64,000 nucleotides of DNA from Streptomyces sp. NBC_00250 (GTDB lineage Bacteria; Actinomycetota; Actinomycetes; Streptomycetales; Streptomycetaceae), in the NCBI RefSeq assembly GCF_036192275.1, contig NZ_CP108088.1, forward strand, positions 1,550,001-1,614,000. The letters run 5' to 3'. The position numbers and the translations under genes were made by a program. Numbering within the stretch: the stretch's first letter is position 1; every line of letters begins with the position of its first letter. Shown piece by piece: positions 22,840-30,596 of the stretch. The notes below the pieces were generated by a model. That model made no database searches. It had not been told where the DNA came from and was given only the letters and a program-made list of their open reading frames with translations.

Positions 22840-25770
22840 TCACTCCGGAGGGTGGGTTGACGCACGTGCTGTCACCGCGCCGCAGGTGGCGGCCAGGGAC
22901 CTCGCCTCGGCGAGGGTGGCGGCCGAGCCCGTCGCGTGGGCGAGGTCCAGACGGGCGCGGGACTCCTCGTAGCGGGAGGGTGAGGCGGCCAGGTGGGCGA
23001 CGGCTCGGGTGAGGAGGCGGCGGCGCTCGGGCGGGGTGGCGAAGAGGGACAGGCAGCGGAGGGCTTCGCCCCGGGCGGTGGGGGTGCCGAGGGTTTCGGC
23101 GTGGGCGTGGGCCTCGGTGGCGATCCGGGCCGCGCGGTCCGGGTCCGTCTCCGCGAGGGCGCGCGCCAGGTCGAAGGGCCAGGGGGCCCAGACGCCGTGG
23201 TGCCGGCCGCGGACGGTCAGCGCCTCGGCCGCCGCTTCCAGCGTGCCGACCGCCTCCTCGCGCCGGCCCTCGGCGAGCAGGAGCCGGCCCAGGACGCTGG
23301 GGCCGTCGGGCAGCACGATGGCGCCCGGCCAGGGCGGGCCGAAGCGGTAGCGGTCGGCGACGTTCCGGGCCTCCGCGGTACGGCCCCGGGCGAGCAGAGT
23401 GTCGACCAGGAGGCAGGCCGTGTCCCAGTGGACGGGGAGCCCGGTGCCGACCCGGTCGGCCAGGCGGAGTCCCTCCTCCAGGTGGTGCTGCGCCCGGGGC
23501 AGGTTTCCGCGCCTCCGGTGGGCCAGGCCCAGGAGGGTGTGGGCGAAGGCCAGGTGGGCACCGCTCCAGCCGGAGATCTCGAAGGCCCGGACCGCCTCGC
23601 CGAAGAGGGCCTCGGCCCGGTCGGGACGGTCGGCGAACGCGTACGCGATGCCGGTGAGCGCCGGTATCTCGAAGCCCCAGGAAGTGTCGGTCCAGCCCAG
23701 CCCCCGGGCGGGTGCGCCGTCGGCGAGGGCCCGGTCGCAGAGCCGTACGACCTCGGCGGCGGGTTCGCCGCGGAGCATCGCGTCGAAGGCGCGGACGGCG
23801 AGCAGGGCCCGCTCGGAGTTGTCGGCGCCGGTGAAGTCCGCGGTGAGTTCGGTGAGGCGGCGGGAGCGGCCCGGGCCGTCCTCCTCGGCGGCCTGGAACC
23901 CCTCGTACATGAAGTGCGCGGCCTGGAGGCGCCGTCGGCCGGTGCCGGGCGGGGTCCGGGCGGCCTCGGCCGCGACGGTCCTCGCGGCCTCCTGAAGCTG
24001 GTTGCTGTGGGCGAGGACCTGGGCGAGCCGGTAGGTGGCGTCGATGCGGAGGGTGTCGTCGAGGCCGGGCAGGTCGAGCGCGGAGCGCAGATGGCGGACG
24101 GTGGCGGCGGGCGCGGTGAGCAGGGACGCGCAGCCCAGTTCGTACAGGACGGTGGCGTACGTCTCGGGGCCCGGCGGCTCCGCGAGGGCCCGGCCCAGGC
24201 AGCGGCGAGCCGCGTCGGGGGCTCCGACGGCGAGGTGCTCGACGGCGGCGGCGCGCAGCCGTCGCACGACGTCCTCGTCGTCGTCCGGGTGCACTTCGCG
24301 GAGGTGCCGGGAGGCGGCGGCCGGTCCGTGGCCCGCCTCGCCGAGCGCCCAGGCGGCGCGCCCGTGCAGGGCGGTCCGCACGGCCGGGGACACCGATCCG
24401 TACACGGCGGTCGCGATGAGCGGGTGCGCGAACTCCAGGGGGCCGGTGGGTCCGGCTTCGGCCGGTGAGGCCGCGTGGTGCGGCGCGGTCACGATTCTGG
24501 CCCGGCGGAGGCGGTCGGTGTGGTCGGCCACCTCGTTCGGGGTCATCCCCGTGAGCGTCGCCAGGAGTTGCGGTGTGCTGTCCGCGCCGAGGACGGCGAC
24601 CGCCCAGGCGAGGCGGGTCGGACCGGCACCGAGCGCCTCCAGGCGGGCGACGAGGCCTCCGCCGCGCGTTCCCGCGCCGAGGTCGCGGAGGAGGGCGGCG
24701 GATCCGGCGACGGGTTCGACCATCCGGTCGCGGGCCTTGGCGAGCAGCTCGACCGTCTCGTACGGGTTCCCCGAGGTCACCGTCCACAGTTCGTGGCAGA
24801 ACGGTTCGTCCGCGTGCTCACCGAGCGCGTCGCGGGCCAGTACGGCGGTGGAGTCGGCCGTGAGGGCGTGCAGGCCCAGGGTCAGGACGGCGCGGTCGCC
24901 GAGCGAGGCGAGGGTGGCGGCCACTCCGGAGGCACGGGGGTCACGCGATTCGAGCGGGTCACGCGGCTCACGCCGGTCCTGCGGGTCACGCGGGTCCCGC
25001 GGCTCACGCCGGTCACCCGGGTCACGCCGGTCACCCGGTTCGCCCCGTTCGCCCCGTTCGCCCGGAGGGCTCGGCTCGTTCGGCAGCGGGCGGTGGGCCA
25101 GGACGATCAGGGCGGGGAGGTCTCCGTCCCGACCGGTCCGGGTGTAGGCGTCGAGCCACGCCAGGGATTCCGCGTCGGCCCACTGGGCGTCGTCGACGAG
25201 CAGCACCGGAGGCCGGTCCCTCAGCAGTTCGGCGAGGCCGTCCAGGAGGCGGACGAGTCCGTCCCGTACGCCCTGCGGGTCGGCGGGCGCGGCCGGGGAC
25301 GGGGGCGGCGGTGCGAGCCCGAGCGCGGGGGCGAGGAGGTCGAAGTGGTCGTGGAGGAGGTCGCGGACCGCCGCGACGCCGAGGCCGTCGAGGGCGGGCT
25401 GGAGGAGCTGGCGGGTCAGGTGGAAGGGGACCGAGGTGAGCGTCTCGCCGCCTCGGGCGGTCAGGACGGTGCACCGCCCCCGGGCGGAGCGGCCGATCTC
25501 GGCGAGGAGCGCGGTCTTGCCGATGCCCGGCTCTCCCCGGTAGACGAGGATGCCACCGCCGTACGCGGATCCGTCGGCGGCACGCCTCTCGGCGGGCCCG
25601 GCCACGGACCCGGCCACGAGACCGTCGACGGCGTGGGCGGCCGCGGCGAGTTCCGGTTCGCGTTCGAGGAGGTTCCCTCGCGGCGGGCCGCTGGAGGGCT
25701 CCGTGCGCCCTGGAACGGAAGCCGTCTTCAACGGCCGTGCGCGCGGCGGCTGTTCGGGTTCCGACGGCAC
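22840..25770 (-). CDS. Large ATPase of the LAL/LuxR-regulator type, lacking the C-terminal HTH
   Basis: About 976 residues. The N-terminus LLEREPELAAAAHAVDGLVA, Walker A GEPGIGKTALL (~residue 75), Walker B VLLVDDAQWAD (~190) and a long alpha-helical TPR-like region match LAL-type regulators. The protein stops at EARSLAATCGAVTARA, where LuxR-family members normally continue into a helix-turn-helix. No HTH is readable in any frame before the tRNA gene 54 bp away. The start is set at GTG 25770 because the longer frame to 26190 would overlap the divergent DUF309 gene. It carries a low-complexity charged insert (see repeat at 24930-25065). Without the HTH it may be a degenerate regulator or a signalling ATPase. 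Confidence 0.8.
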   Translation of the reverse strand: MPSEPEQPPRARPLKTASVPGRTEPSSGPPRGNLLEREPELAAAAHAVDGLVAGSVAGPAERRAADGSAYGGGILVYRGEPGIGKTALLAEIGRSARGRCTVLTARGGETLTSVPFHLTRQLLQPALDGLGVAAVRDLLHDHFDLLAPALGLAPPPPSPAAPADPQGVRDGLVRLLDGLAELLRDRPPVLLVDDAQWADAESLAWLDAYTRTGRDGDLPALIVLAHRPLPNEPSPPGERGERGEPGDRRDPGDRREPRDPRDPQDRREPRDPLESRDPRASGVAATLASLGDRAVLTLGLHALTADSTAVLARDALGEHADEPFCHELWTVTSGNPYETVELLAKARDRMVEPVAGSAALLRDLGAGTRGGGLVARLEALGAGPTRLAWAVAVLGADSTPQLLATLTGMTPNEVADHTDRLRRARIVTAPHHAASPAEAGPTGPLEFAHPLIATAVYGSVSPAVRTALHGRAAWALGEAGHGPAAASRHLREVHPDDDEDVVRRLRAAAVEHLAVGAPDAARRCLGRALAEPPGPETYATVLYELGCASLLTAPAATVRHLRSALDLPGLDDTLRIDATYRLAQVLAHSNQLQEAARTVAAEAARTPPGTGRRRLQAAHFMYEGFQAAEEDGPGRSRRLTELTADFTGADNSERALLAVRAFDAMLRGEPAAEVVRLCDRALADGAPARGLGWTDTSWGFEIPALTGIAYAFADRPDRAEALFGEAVRAFEISGWSGAHLAFAHTLLGLAHRRRGNLPRAQHHLEEGLRLADRVGTGLPVHWDTACLLVDTLLARGRTAEARNVADRYRFGPPWPGAIVLPDGPSVLGRLLLAEGRREEAVGTLEAAAEALTVRGRHHGVWAPWPFDLARALAETDPDRAARIATEAHAHAETLGTPTARGEALRCLSLFATPPERRRLLTRAVAHLAASPSRYEESRARLDLAHATGSAATLAEARSLAATCGAVTARASTHPPE
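24930..25065 (-). repeat. Degenerate short tandem repeat inside the LAL-like gene
   Basis: About 130 bp made of variant 9-12-bp units built on CGGGTCACG/CGGCTCACGC/CGGTCACCC, then repeated TTCGCCCCG units. It encodes an Arg/Asp/Pro/Glu-rich insert (GERGERGEPGDRRDPGDRR and onward) between the ATPase core and the helical region. It probably arose by slippage and encodes a flexible linker. Confidence 0.75.
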
Positions 25771-25893
25771 CGGTGACTCACTCTCCCCACAAGAGCTGCT
25801 GTCATGACCTGCCCGCGCGACCCACGCGGACCCGGGGTGCGCCGGACCGACGAGCCTAGCGGTCCCGATCGTCGCGGGGGCGACAATGGACGG

Positions 25894-26430
25894 GTGAACC
25901 GGACAGCGAGTGACCGTGGCAGGGACCGTGACGAGGAGGGGCGGGCCCGCAGCGCGCGCCCCCGCGACGGGCTCGGCCGGCCGCTGCCGTACGGGGCGGA
26001 GGGCGTGCCCCGGCAGCCCGAGGGGGTCGTGCGCGGCCCCGACGAGACCCTGCGGGAGGCCCAGCGGCTGCTCGACGCCGGGATGCCCTTCCACGCGCAC
26101 GAAGTCTTCGAGGACGCCTGGAAGTCCGGCCCGGAGTCGGAGCGGGACCTGTGGCAGGGCCTCGCGCAGCTCGCCGTGGGCCTGACGCACGCCGCCCGTG
26201 GCAACGCGGCGGGCGGGGCGCGGCTGCTGCGCCGTGGCGCCGAGCGGCTCGCGGGCGGGCCGGGGAGCGTGTCGGCCGCCGCCGCGTACGGGATCGACGC
26301 CGCCGGACTCGTGGCGTGGGCACGGGAGTTGGCCGGCCGCGCGGAAGGCGCCCCTACGGGAGCGGCGGGCGAGCCGGCGGTGGTCGACGCGGCCACCGAG
26401 GCGCCGAGGCTGCGGGGGGACCTGTCCTGA
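25894..26430 (+). CDS. DUF309 domain-containing protein
   Basis: A 178-residue protein. The DUF309 core spans ~residues 60-125: EAQRLLDAGMPFHAHEVFED and WKSGPESERDLWQGLAQLAV then GLTHAARGNAAGGARLLRRG, matching the family's helical AHEVWE-like signature. Function unknown; a helical bundle is expected. The GTG at 25894 is chosen because the basic N-terminus MNRTASDRG is typical and a longer frame from 25804 has no support. Divergent from the LAL-like gene and convergent with the DUF488 gene, whose stop is 3 bp away. Confidence 0.88.
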   Translation: MNRTASDRGRDRDEEGRARSARPRDGLGRPLPYGAEGVPRQPEGVVRGPDETLREAQRLLDAGMPFHAHEVFEDAWKSGPESERDLWQGLAQLAVGLTHAARGNAAGGARLLRRGAERLAGGPGSVSAAAAYGIDAAGLVAWARELAGRAEGAPTGAAGEPAVVDAATEAPRLRGDLS

Positions 26431-26433
26431 CGG

Positions 26434-26832
26434 CTACGCCCCCGGCCGTCGGTCCAGCTCCCGCCGCAGTACCGACGTGTGGCTGACCGACGGTTCCTTG
26501 GCGGCCGTCAGGAGAGTGATCGTCCCCTTCGCCGCGAGCCCTCTCAGACGGTCGAGGGCCGCCGCGGCCTCGGGGACGGCGAGTTCGGCCTCGTACCGGC
26601 GGCAGAACTCCTCGTACTCGCCCTCGGTCCCGTGGTACCAGCGGCGGAGTTCCGTGGACGGGGTGAGCGCCTTGGGCCATTCGTCGATGTGGGCGTCGGT
26701 CTTGGCGAGTCCGCGCGGCCAGAGCCGGTCGACGAGGACGCGTACGCCGTCGTCGGGCGAGGGGGTCTCGTAGATGCGGCGGACGCGGACGCGAGGGGCG
26801 GACCGGGCGGGCTGGGTGGGTTCTGCGGGCAT
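26434..26832 (-). CDS. DUF488 (YeaO-like) family protein
   Basis: A 132-residue protein with the complete DUF488 signature: VRRIYETPSPDDGVRVLVDR, LWPRGLAK, IDEWPKALTPSTELRRWY and a C-terminal TITLLTAAKEPSVSHTSVL. The family is widespread with undefined function and some members are proposed to bind nucleic acid or act in stress response. It lies 29 bp downstream of the tetR start-side neighbour in the reverse direction, that is, between DUF309 and TetR on the minus strand, and could be read from the tetR promoter or its own. Confidence 0.9.
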   Translation of the reverse strand: MPAEPTQPARSAPRVRVRRIYETPSPDDGVRVLVDRLWPRGLAKTDAHIDEWPKALTPSTELRRWYHGTEGEYEEFCRRYEAELAVPEAAAALDRLRGLAAKGTITLLTAAKEPSVSHTSVLRRELDRRPGA

Positions 26833-26861
26833 GGTTCAAGCCTGACGGACCGGCCCGCGAC

Positions 26862-27482
26862 TCACCCCTCGACGCGCAGCGCCGGAAGGAGGACGGCGTC
26901 GACGAAGGTCCGCATGGTCGAGACGTCCGTGAAGCGGTCCTCGAAGAGCCGCTCGATGCGGAGCATGCCCAGGAAGCAGGGGGCGACGAAGCCGATCGCG
27001 GGGTTGTCGGCGTCGATCTCGCCGCGCGCGACGCCGCGTGCCACGACCGCGTCGATGGCCGCGATCTCGGGGGCGATGACGGTCTCGCGGAGTGCGGCGC
27101 GCAGGTCGGGGTGCTGGATGAAGGCCTGGGCGACGGCCTCCATGAGTTCGGCGTCGCGTTCGCGGTGGGAGGCGGCGATCCGGCCCGCCTCGCGCAGGTC
27201 ACCGGCGAGGGTGCCGGTGTCGATGCCGGTGAAGACGGTGCAGCGGCGCTGGGCGAGCGCGGCGGTGACGAGCTGCGGTTTGGTGCCCCACTGCCGGTAG
27301 AGGGTGGCCTTGCCGCACTTGGTGCGGGCCGCGACGCCCTCCATGGTCACGGAGTCGTAGCCGCCCTCGCGCAGGAGGCAGAGGACGGCGTCGTAGAGCT
27401 CCGTCTCGCGCTCCGGCGTGATCTTGCTGCGACGGGCGGCGGCGGTGGCGGCCTCTGTGGACGCGGACGTGGACGTGGACAT
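26862..27482 (-). CDS. TetR-family transcriptional repressor
   Basis: A 206-residue regulator. The N-terminal HTH domain (residues ~20-66) reads ELYDAVLCLLREGGYDSVTM then EGVAARTKCGKATLYRQWGT. The C-terminal ligand domain (TetR_C type with RDAELMEAVAQAFIQHPDLR) ends in FVDAVLLPALRVEG. The ATG at 27482 is preferred over a longer frame to 27593, which would run through the operator. A palindromic operator with an extra half-site lies 54-91 bp upstream, between this gene and the divergent PAP2 gene. It therefore probably represses itself and the PAP2/DMT operon. The ligand is unknown. Confidence 0.92.
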   Translation of the reverse strand: MSTSTSASTEAATAAARRSKITPERETELYDAVLCLLREGGYDSVTMEGVAARTKCGKATLYRQWGTKPQLVTAALAQRRCTVFTGIDTGTLAGDLREAGRIAASHRERDAELMEAVAQAFIQHPDLRAALRETVIAPEIAAIDAVVARGVARGEIDADNPAIGFVAPCFLGMLRIERLFEDRFTDVSTMRTFVDAVLLPALRVEG

Positions 27483-27535
27483 CGATCCCTCCAGGACACC
27501 TCTGTCTCTGCACATACGAGAGTAGGGGGTGCACA

Positions 27536-27573
27536 ATCGAGACGCAAACGTATCGAGACGCTTGCGTCTCGAT
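27536..27573. promoter_or_regulatory. Three-half-site operator between tetR and PAP2 gene
   Basis: ATCGAGACGC occurs at 27536-27545 and again at 27552-27561. The second copy forms a perfect palindrome with GCGTCTCGAT at 27564-27573 around a TT centre. The direct spacing is 16 bp. This is a typical TetR-type operator array located between the divergent genes it would control. Confidence 0.85.
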
Positions 27574-27632
27574 GAATTCGGATCTAGGCTCACTCCGTTT
27601 GTTGGCGATTTGACTGATTAGAGGGCCGCACG

Positions 27633-28511
27633 ATGGTTGGCGGGACACGCGGGATACGAGGACCTCGTCCTGCAGGACCGGGGATGACGCCCACCCCCGG
27701 CGCCGCCGGACTCGACGAACACGGGGCCGGGGACGGGAACGGCGAGGGGGACGGCGGCGAGACCGCCAGACCGCCCCTCCTGCGCGAGCTCGCGCTCGTC
27801 ACCACGCTGTTCCTCGTCTACAAGTTCGGCCGGCTCTTCGCCAACGGCCACGAGACCCGCGCCTTCCGGAACGCCGACCGCGTCTGGGACGCCGAGCGCG
27901 CGATCCACCTGCCGGGCGAGGGAACGATCCAGCAGCTGCTCCTGCACGGCGAACCGCTGATCCGGACCGCGAACACGTACTACGCGGCCGTGCACTTCCC
28001 GGCCACGCTCGCCTTCCTCGTCTGGCTGTACCTGCGCCGCCCCGCCCACTACGTGTGGTCGCGCCGCGTCCTCGCGCTCGTCACCGCCGCCGCGCTCGCG
28101 CTGCACCTGCTGATGCCGCTCGCGCCGCCCCGGATGCTCGCCGCCAGCGGACTCGTCGACACCGCCCGGGTCTACGGGCCCTCGGCGTACGGGGCGACGC
28201 CGGAGACGGACTCGATGGCGAACCAGTTCGCGGCCATGCCGTCCCTGCACTTCGGCTGGGCCCTGATGGTCGCGATCGGGCTGATCGCCGCCACCCGGTC
28301 CCGCTGGCGCGTCCTGTGGCTGCTGCACCCGCTGCTCACCCTGATCGTCATCGTCGGCACCGCCAACCACTACTGGTTCGACGCGCTCGCCGCCGCCGCG
28401 ATCCTCGGCCTCGCCCTGCTCGCCGTCCGCGCCCCCGGCCGCCGGACGGCGCCGCCACCCGTACCCCGCACGCTCGGTACGGCCCCTCTTCCGGTCGGAG
28501 CCCTCCGATGA
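27633..28511 (+). CDS. PAP2-superfamily membrane phosphatase/inositolphosphotransferase-like protein
   Basis: A 292-residue polytopic protein of the PAP2_3 (Aur1/Ipt1-like) group with about six helices. Active-site motifs: FAAMPSLHFGWALMVAIGL (motif with the phosphate-handling Ser and His) and GTANHYWFDALAA (second His and Asp); an upstream PRMLAASGLVDTARVYG is also typical of this group. It probably dephosphorylates or transfers head groups on lipid phosphates at the outer membrane face. The first ~50 residues are a Gly-rich hydrophilic tail; ATG 27684 is an alternative start. The TetR operator lies 60 bp upstream. The stop overlaps the DMT gene start (ATGA). Confidence 0.88.
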   Translation: MVGGTRGIRGPRPAGPGMTPTPGAAGLDEHGAGDGNGEGDGGETARPPLLRELALVTTLFLVYKFGRLFANGHETRAFRNADRVWDAERAIHLPGEGTIQQLLLHGEPLIRTANTYYAAVHFPATLAFLVWLYLRRPAHYVWSRRVLALVTAAALALHLLMPLAPPRMLAASGLVDTARVYGPSAYGATPETDSMANQFAAMPSLHFGWALMVAIGLIAATRSRWRVLWLLHPLLTLIVIVGTANHYWFDALAAAAILGLALLAVRAPGRRTAPPPVPRTLGTAPLPVGALR

Positions 28512-29536
28512 ACCCCGCCACCGGCACCGTCGTCGCGGTGCTCCTCTCCCTCGTCTCCGCCGCCGGATACGCGCTCGCCGCCGTCGCCCAGTCCCGGCTC
28601 GCCGCCGCCTCCCCCGTCCAGGACGGGCGCGGGGCGCTGCGCGCGCTGCTGGCCCGTGGCCAGTGGTGGTCGGCGGTCGGCCTCAACGCCGCCGGAGCCC
28701 TCGCCCATGTGGCCGCCCTGCACTACGGACCGCTGACCCTGGTCCAGCCGCTCGGCGCGCTGACCCTGGTGGCGGCGCTGCCGCTCGGCGCGTACGCCGC
28801 ACGGCGACGGGTGACCCGCACCGAGTGGCGCGGGGCGCTGTGGACCCTGGCCGGCCTCGTCGGCCTGGTCGCCGTGACCGGTCCCACCGCGCCGGGTGAG
28901 GCGCTGAGCCTGCGCGAGTCCCTGGTCGTCGCCGCGGCGACGGCGCTGCTCATCGCCGCGCTCGCCTCGGGCCGGCACACCTCCAAGGGGCGGGCCCCTC
29001 GCGGTCTCGGGCACGCCACGGCCTCCGGGATCGCCTCGGGCGTCGCCTCCGCGCTCACCCAGACGCTGACGGCCGCGCTCGCGCTCGAACTCCCGGGCGG
29101 CAAGCCGACCTGGTGGCAGACCGCGCTGCTCGCGGTGCTCATCTCCGCCTTCGCGACGGGTGGTCTGCTGCTCTCCCAGGCCGCCTACCGGGGCGGCCTC
29201 GCGGCGCCGCTCGCCGTGGTCAACCTCTCCAACCCGGCGGCGGCCGCGGTGATCGGCGTGGCGCTGCTCGGCGAGACGTTCCGCGCGGGCGCGTGGGGCT
29301 GGCTGGTCGCGGCCGGCGCGTCACTGGTCGCGGCGCGGGGTGTGGTGCTGCTGACGAAGGGGGGCTCCCCCGAGGCCGCTCCGGTGGCGGAGTCCGTGGC
29401 CGTGCCCCTGGCCACGCCTGTGGAGTCCACGCCCGCACGGGGAGCGTGGGAGCTCCAGGCAGTCCCGTCTCCCCGCGTCCCCGACCTCGGAGCGCGGGGT
29501 CGGGAGCAGGAGATGACCTTGAATTCGTCATCTTGA
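28508..29536 (+). CDS. DMT-superfamily (EamA-like) transporter
   Basis: A 342-residue membrane protein with about ten helices in two inverted halves, the second ending in PLAVVNLSNPAAAAVIGVAL followed by LLGETFRAGAWGW, typical of drug/metabolite transporters. The N-terminal part AAVAQSRLAA and GPLTLVQPLGALTLVAALPLG resembles the DMT group related to NIPA-like proteins. A ~50-residue hydrophilic tail follows the last helix. It is translationally coupled to the PAP2 gene, so the pair probably moves and modifies one lipid-linked or amphipathic compound under TetR control. Its 3' end overlaps the first operator of the next operon. Confidence 0.88.
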   Translation: MNPATGTVVAVLLSLVSAAGYALAAVAQSRLAAASPVQDGRGALRALLARGQWWSAVGLNAAGALAHVAALHYGPLTLVQPLGALTLVAALPLGAYAARRRVTRTEWRGALWTLAGLVGLVAVTGPTAPGEALSLRESLVVAAATALLIAALASGRHTSKGRAPRGLGHATASGIASGVASALTQTLTAALALELPGGKPTWWQTALLAVLISAFATGGLLLSQAAYRGGLAAPLAVVNLSNPAAAAVIGVALLGETFRAGAWGWLVAAGASLVAARGVVLLTKGGSPEAAPVAESVAVPLATPVESTPARGAWELQAVPSPRVPDLGARGREQEMTLNSSS

Positions 29537-29573
29537 CGACAATCAAGGAGACCCCCTATCGTCAACATGACGA
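29525..29573. promoter_or_regulatory. Twin operators upstream of the SPFH/NAD-kinase-like operon
   Basis: TCGTCATCTTGACGA (29525-29539) and TCGTCAACATGACGA (29559-29573) are two copies of the perfect inverted repeat TCGTCA-N3-TGACGA, 34 bp apart centre to centre. The first overlaps the end of the DMT coding sequence; the second ends 15 bp before the SPFH start codon. This is consistent with cooperative repression of the downstream operon. The cognate regulator is not identified in the window. Confidence 0.85.
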
Positions 29574-29588
29574 CAAGGGGGTTTCTTC

Positions 29589-30596
29589 ATGGCCGACATC
29601 ACCCGGCGGGCAGGCTGGCGCCATCTGCGCTCCGCGCCCACCGCGCACATCCGCCACCAGCGCCGAGGCAGGCTCGTGCACGACGGCGAAGGCCTGAGCT
29701 TCTGGTTCCGGCCGCTCACCGCAGCGCTCTCCGAGGTACCGGTGAACGACCGCGAACTGGCCATGGCCTTCCACGCGCGTACCGCCGACTTCCAGGACGT
29801 CAGCGTCCAGTCCACCGTCACGTACCGGATCGGCGACCCGGCCGCCGCCGCCACCAGGCTCGACTTCTCCATCGACCCCGACACGGGCGCGTGGCGCGGC
29901 ACTCCGCTGGAGCAGATCGCCACCCTCCTCACCGAGACCGCCCAGCAGCACGCCCTCGACGTCCTCGCCCGCACCGCGCTCGCCGAGGCGCTCGTCGACG
30001 GCGTGGCGGCGGTACGGGACCGCGTCACGGCCGGGCTCGCGGCCGAGCCCCGGCTGCCGGCCACCGGCATCGAGGTCGTCGCCGTCCGGGTGGTCGCGAT
30101 CCGGCCCGAGCCCGAGGTCGAGCGCGCCCTGCGCACCCCCGCCCGCGAGCAGATCCAGCAGGAGGCCGACCGGGCGACGTACGAGCGCCGCGCGGTCGCC
30201 GTCGAACGCGAGCGCACCATCGCGGAGAACGAGCTCGCCAGCAAGATCGAGCTGGCCCGCCAGGAGGAGCGGCTCGTCGAGCAGCGCGGTACCAACGCGC
30301 GCCGCGAGGCGGAGGAGAACGCCGCAGCCGACGCCGTACGGGCCGAGGCCGAGGCCGTGCGGAAGGTCCGCCTCGCACGGGCCGAGGCGGAGGCGGCGCG
30401 CGAGGTCGGCGAGGCGCGCGCCGGGGCGCAGTCCGAGTGGCTGCGGGCGCACGCCGAGGTGGAACCGGCCACCCTGCACGCCCTCGCCGTGACCCGCGCC
30501 GCCGAGAACCTGCCCCGGATCGAGCACCTGACGCTCTCGCCGGACGTCCTGACGGGGCTGCTCGCCAAGCTGGGCGAGGGCGGGGCCCGGTCGTGA
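29589..30596 (+). CDS. SPFH/band-7 domain protein
   Basis: A 335-residue protein. Residues ~25-190 form the SPFH/PHB domain (RRGRLVHDGEGLSFWFRPLT, VQSTVTYRI, TPLEQIATLLTETAQQHALD, LPATGIEVVAVRVVAIRPEP), followed by a long Glu/Ala/Arg-rich coiled coil (~190-285; REQIQQEADRATYERRAVAV and onward) of flotillin type. There is no transmembrane segment, so membrane association would be peripheral. AAGGGGG lies 7 nt upstream of the ATG. The GTGA overlap links it to the NAD-kinase-fold protein. It presumably forms an oligomeric scaffold for its partner. Confidence 0.9.
   Translation: MADITRRAGWRHLRSAPTAHIRHQRRGRLVHDGEGLSFWFRPLTAALSEVPVNDRELAMAFHARTADFQDVSVQSTVTYRIGDPAAAATRLDFSIDPDTGAWRGTPLEQIATLLTETAQQHALDVLARTALAEALVDGVAAVRDRVTAGLAAEPRLPATGIEVVAVRVVAIRPEPEVERALRTPAREQIQQEADRATYERRAVAVERERTIAENELASKIELARQEERLVEQRGTNARREAEENAAADAVRAEAEAVRKVRLARAEAEAAREVGEARAGAQSEWLRAHAEVEPATLHALAVTRAAENLPRIEHLTLSPDVLTGLLAKLGEGGARS

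Noticed and set aside
24930..25065. Possible CRISPR-like repeat array
   Set aside because: Units are short, contiguous and variable, lack unique spacers, and lie inside a coding gene.
25771..26190. N-terminal extension of the LAL-like ATPase frame
   Set aside because: It overlaps the divergent DUF309 gene, has no conserved sequence and is low-complexity. GTG 25770 is more likely.
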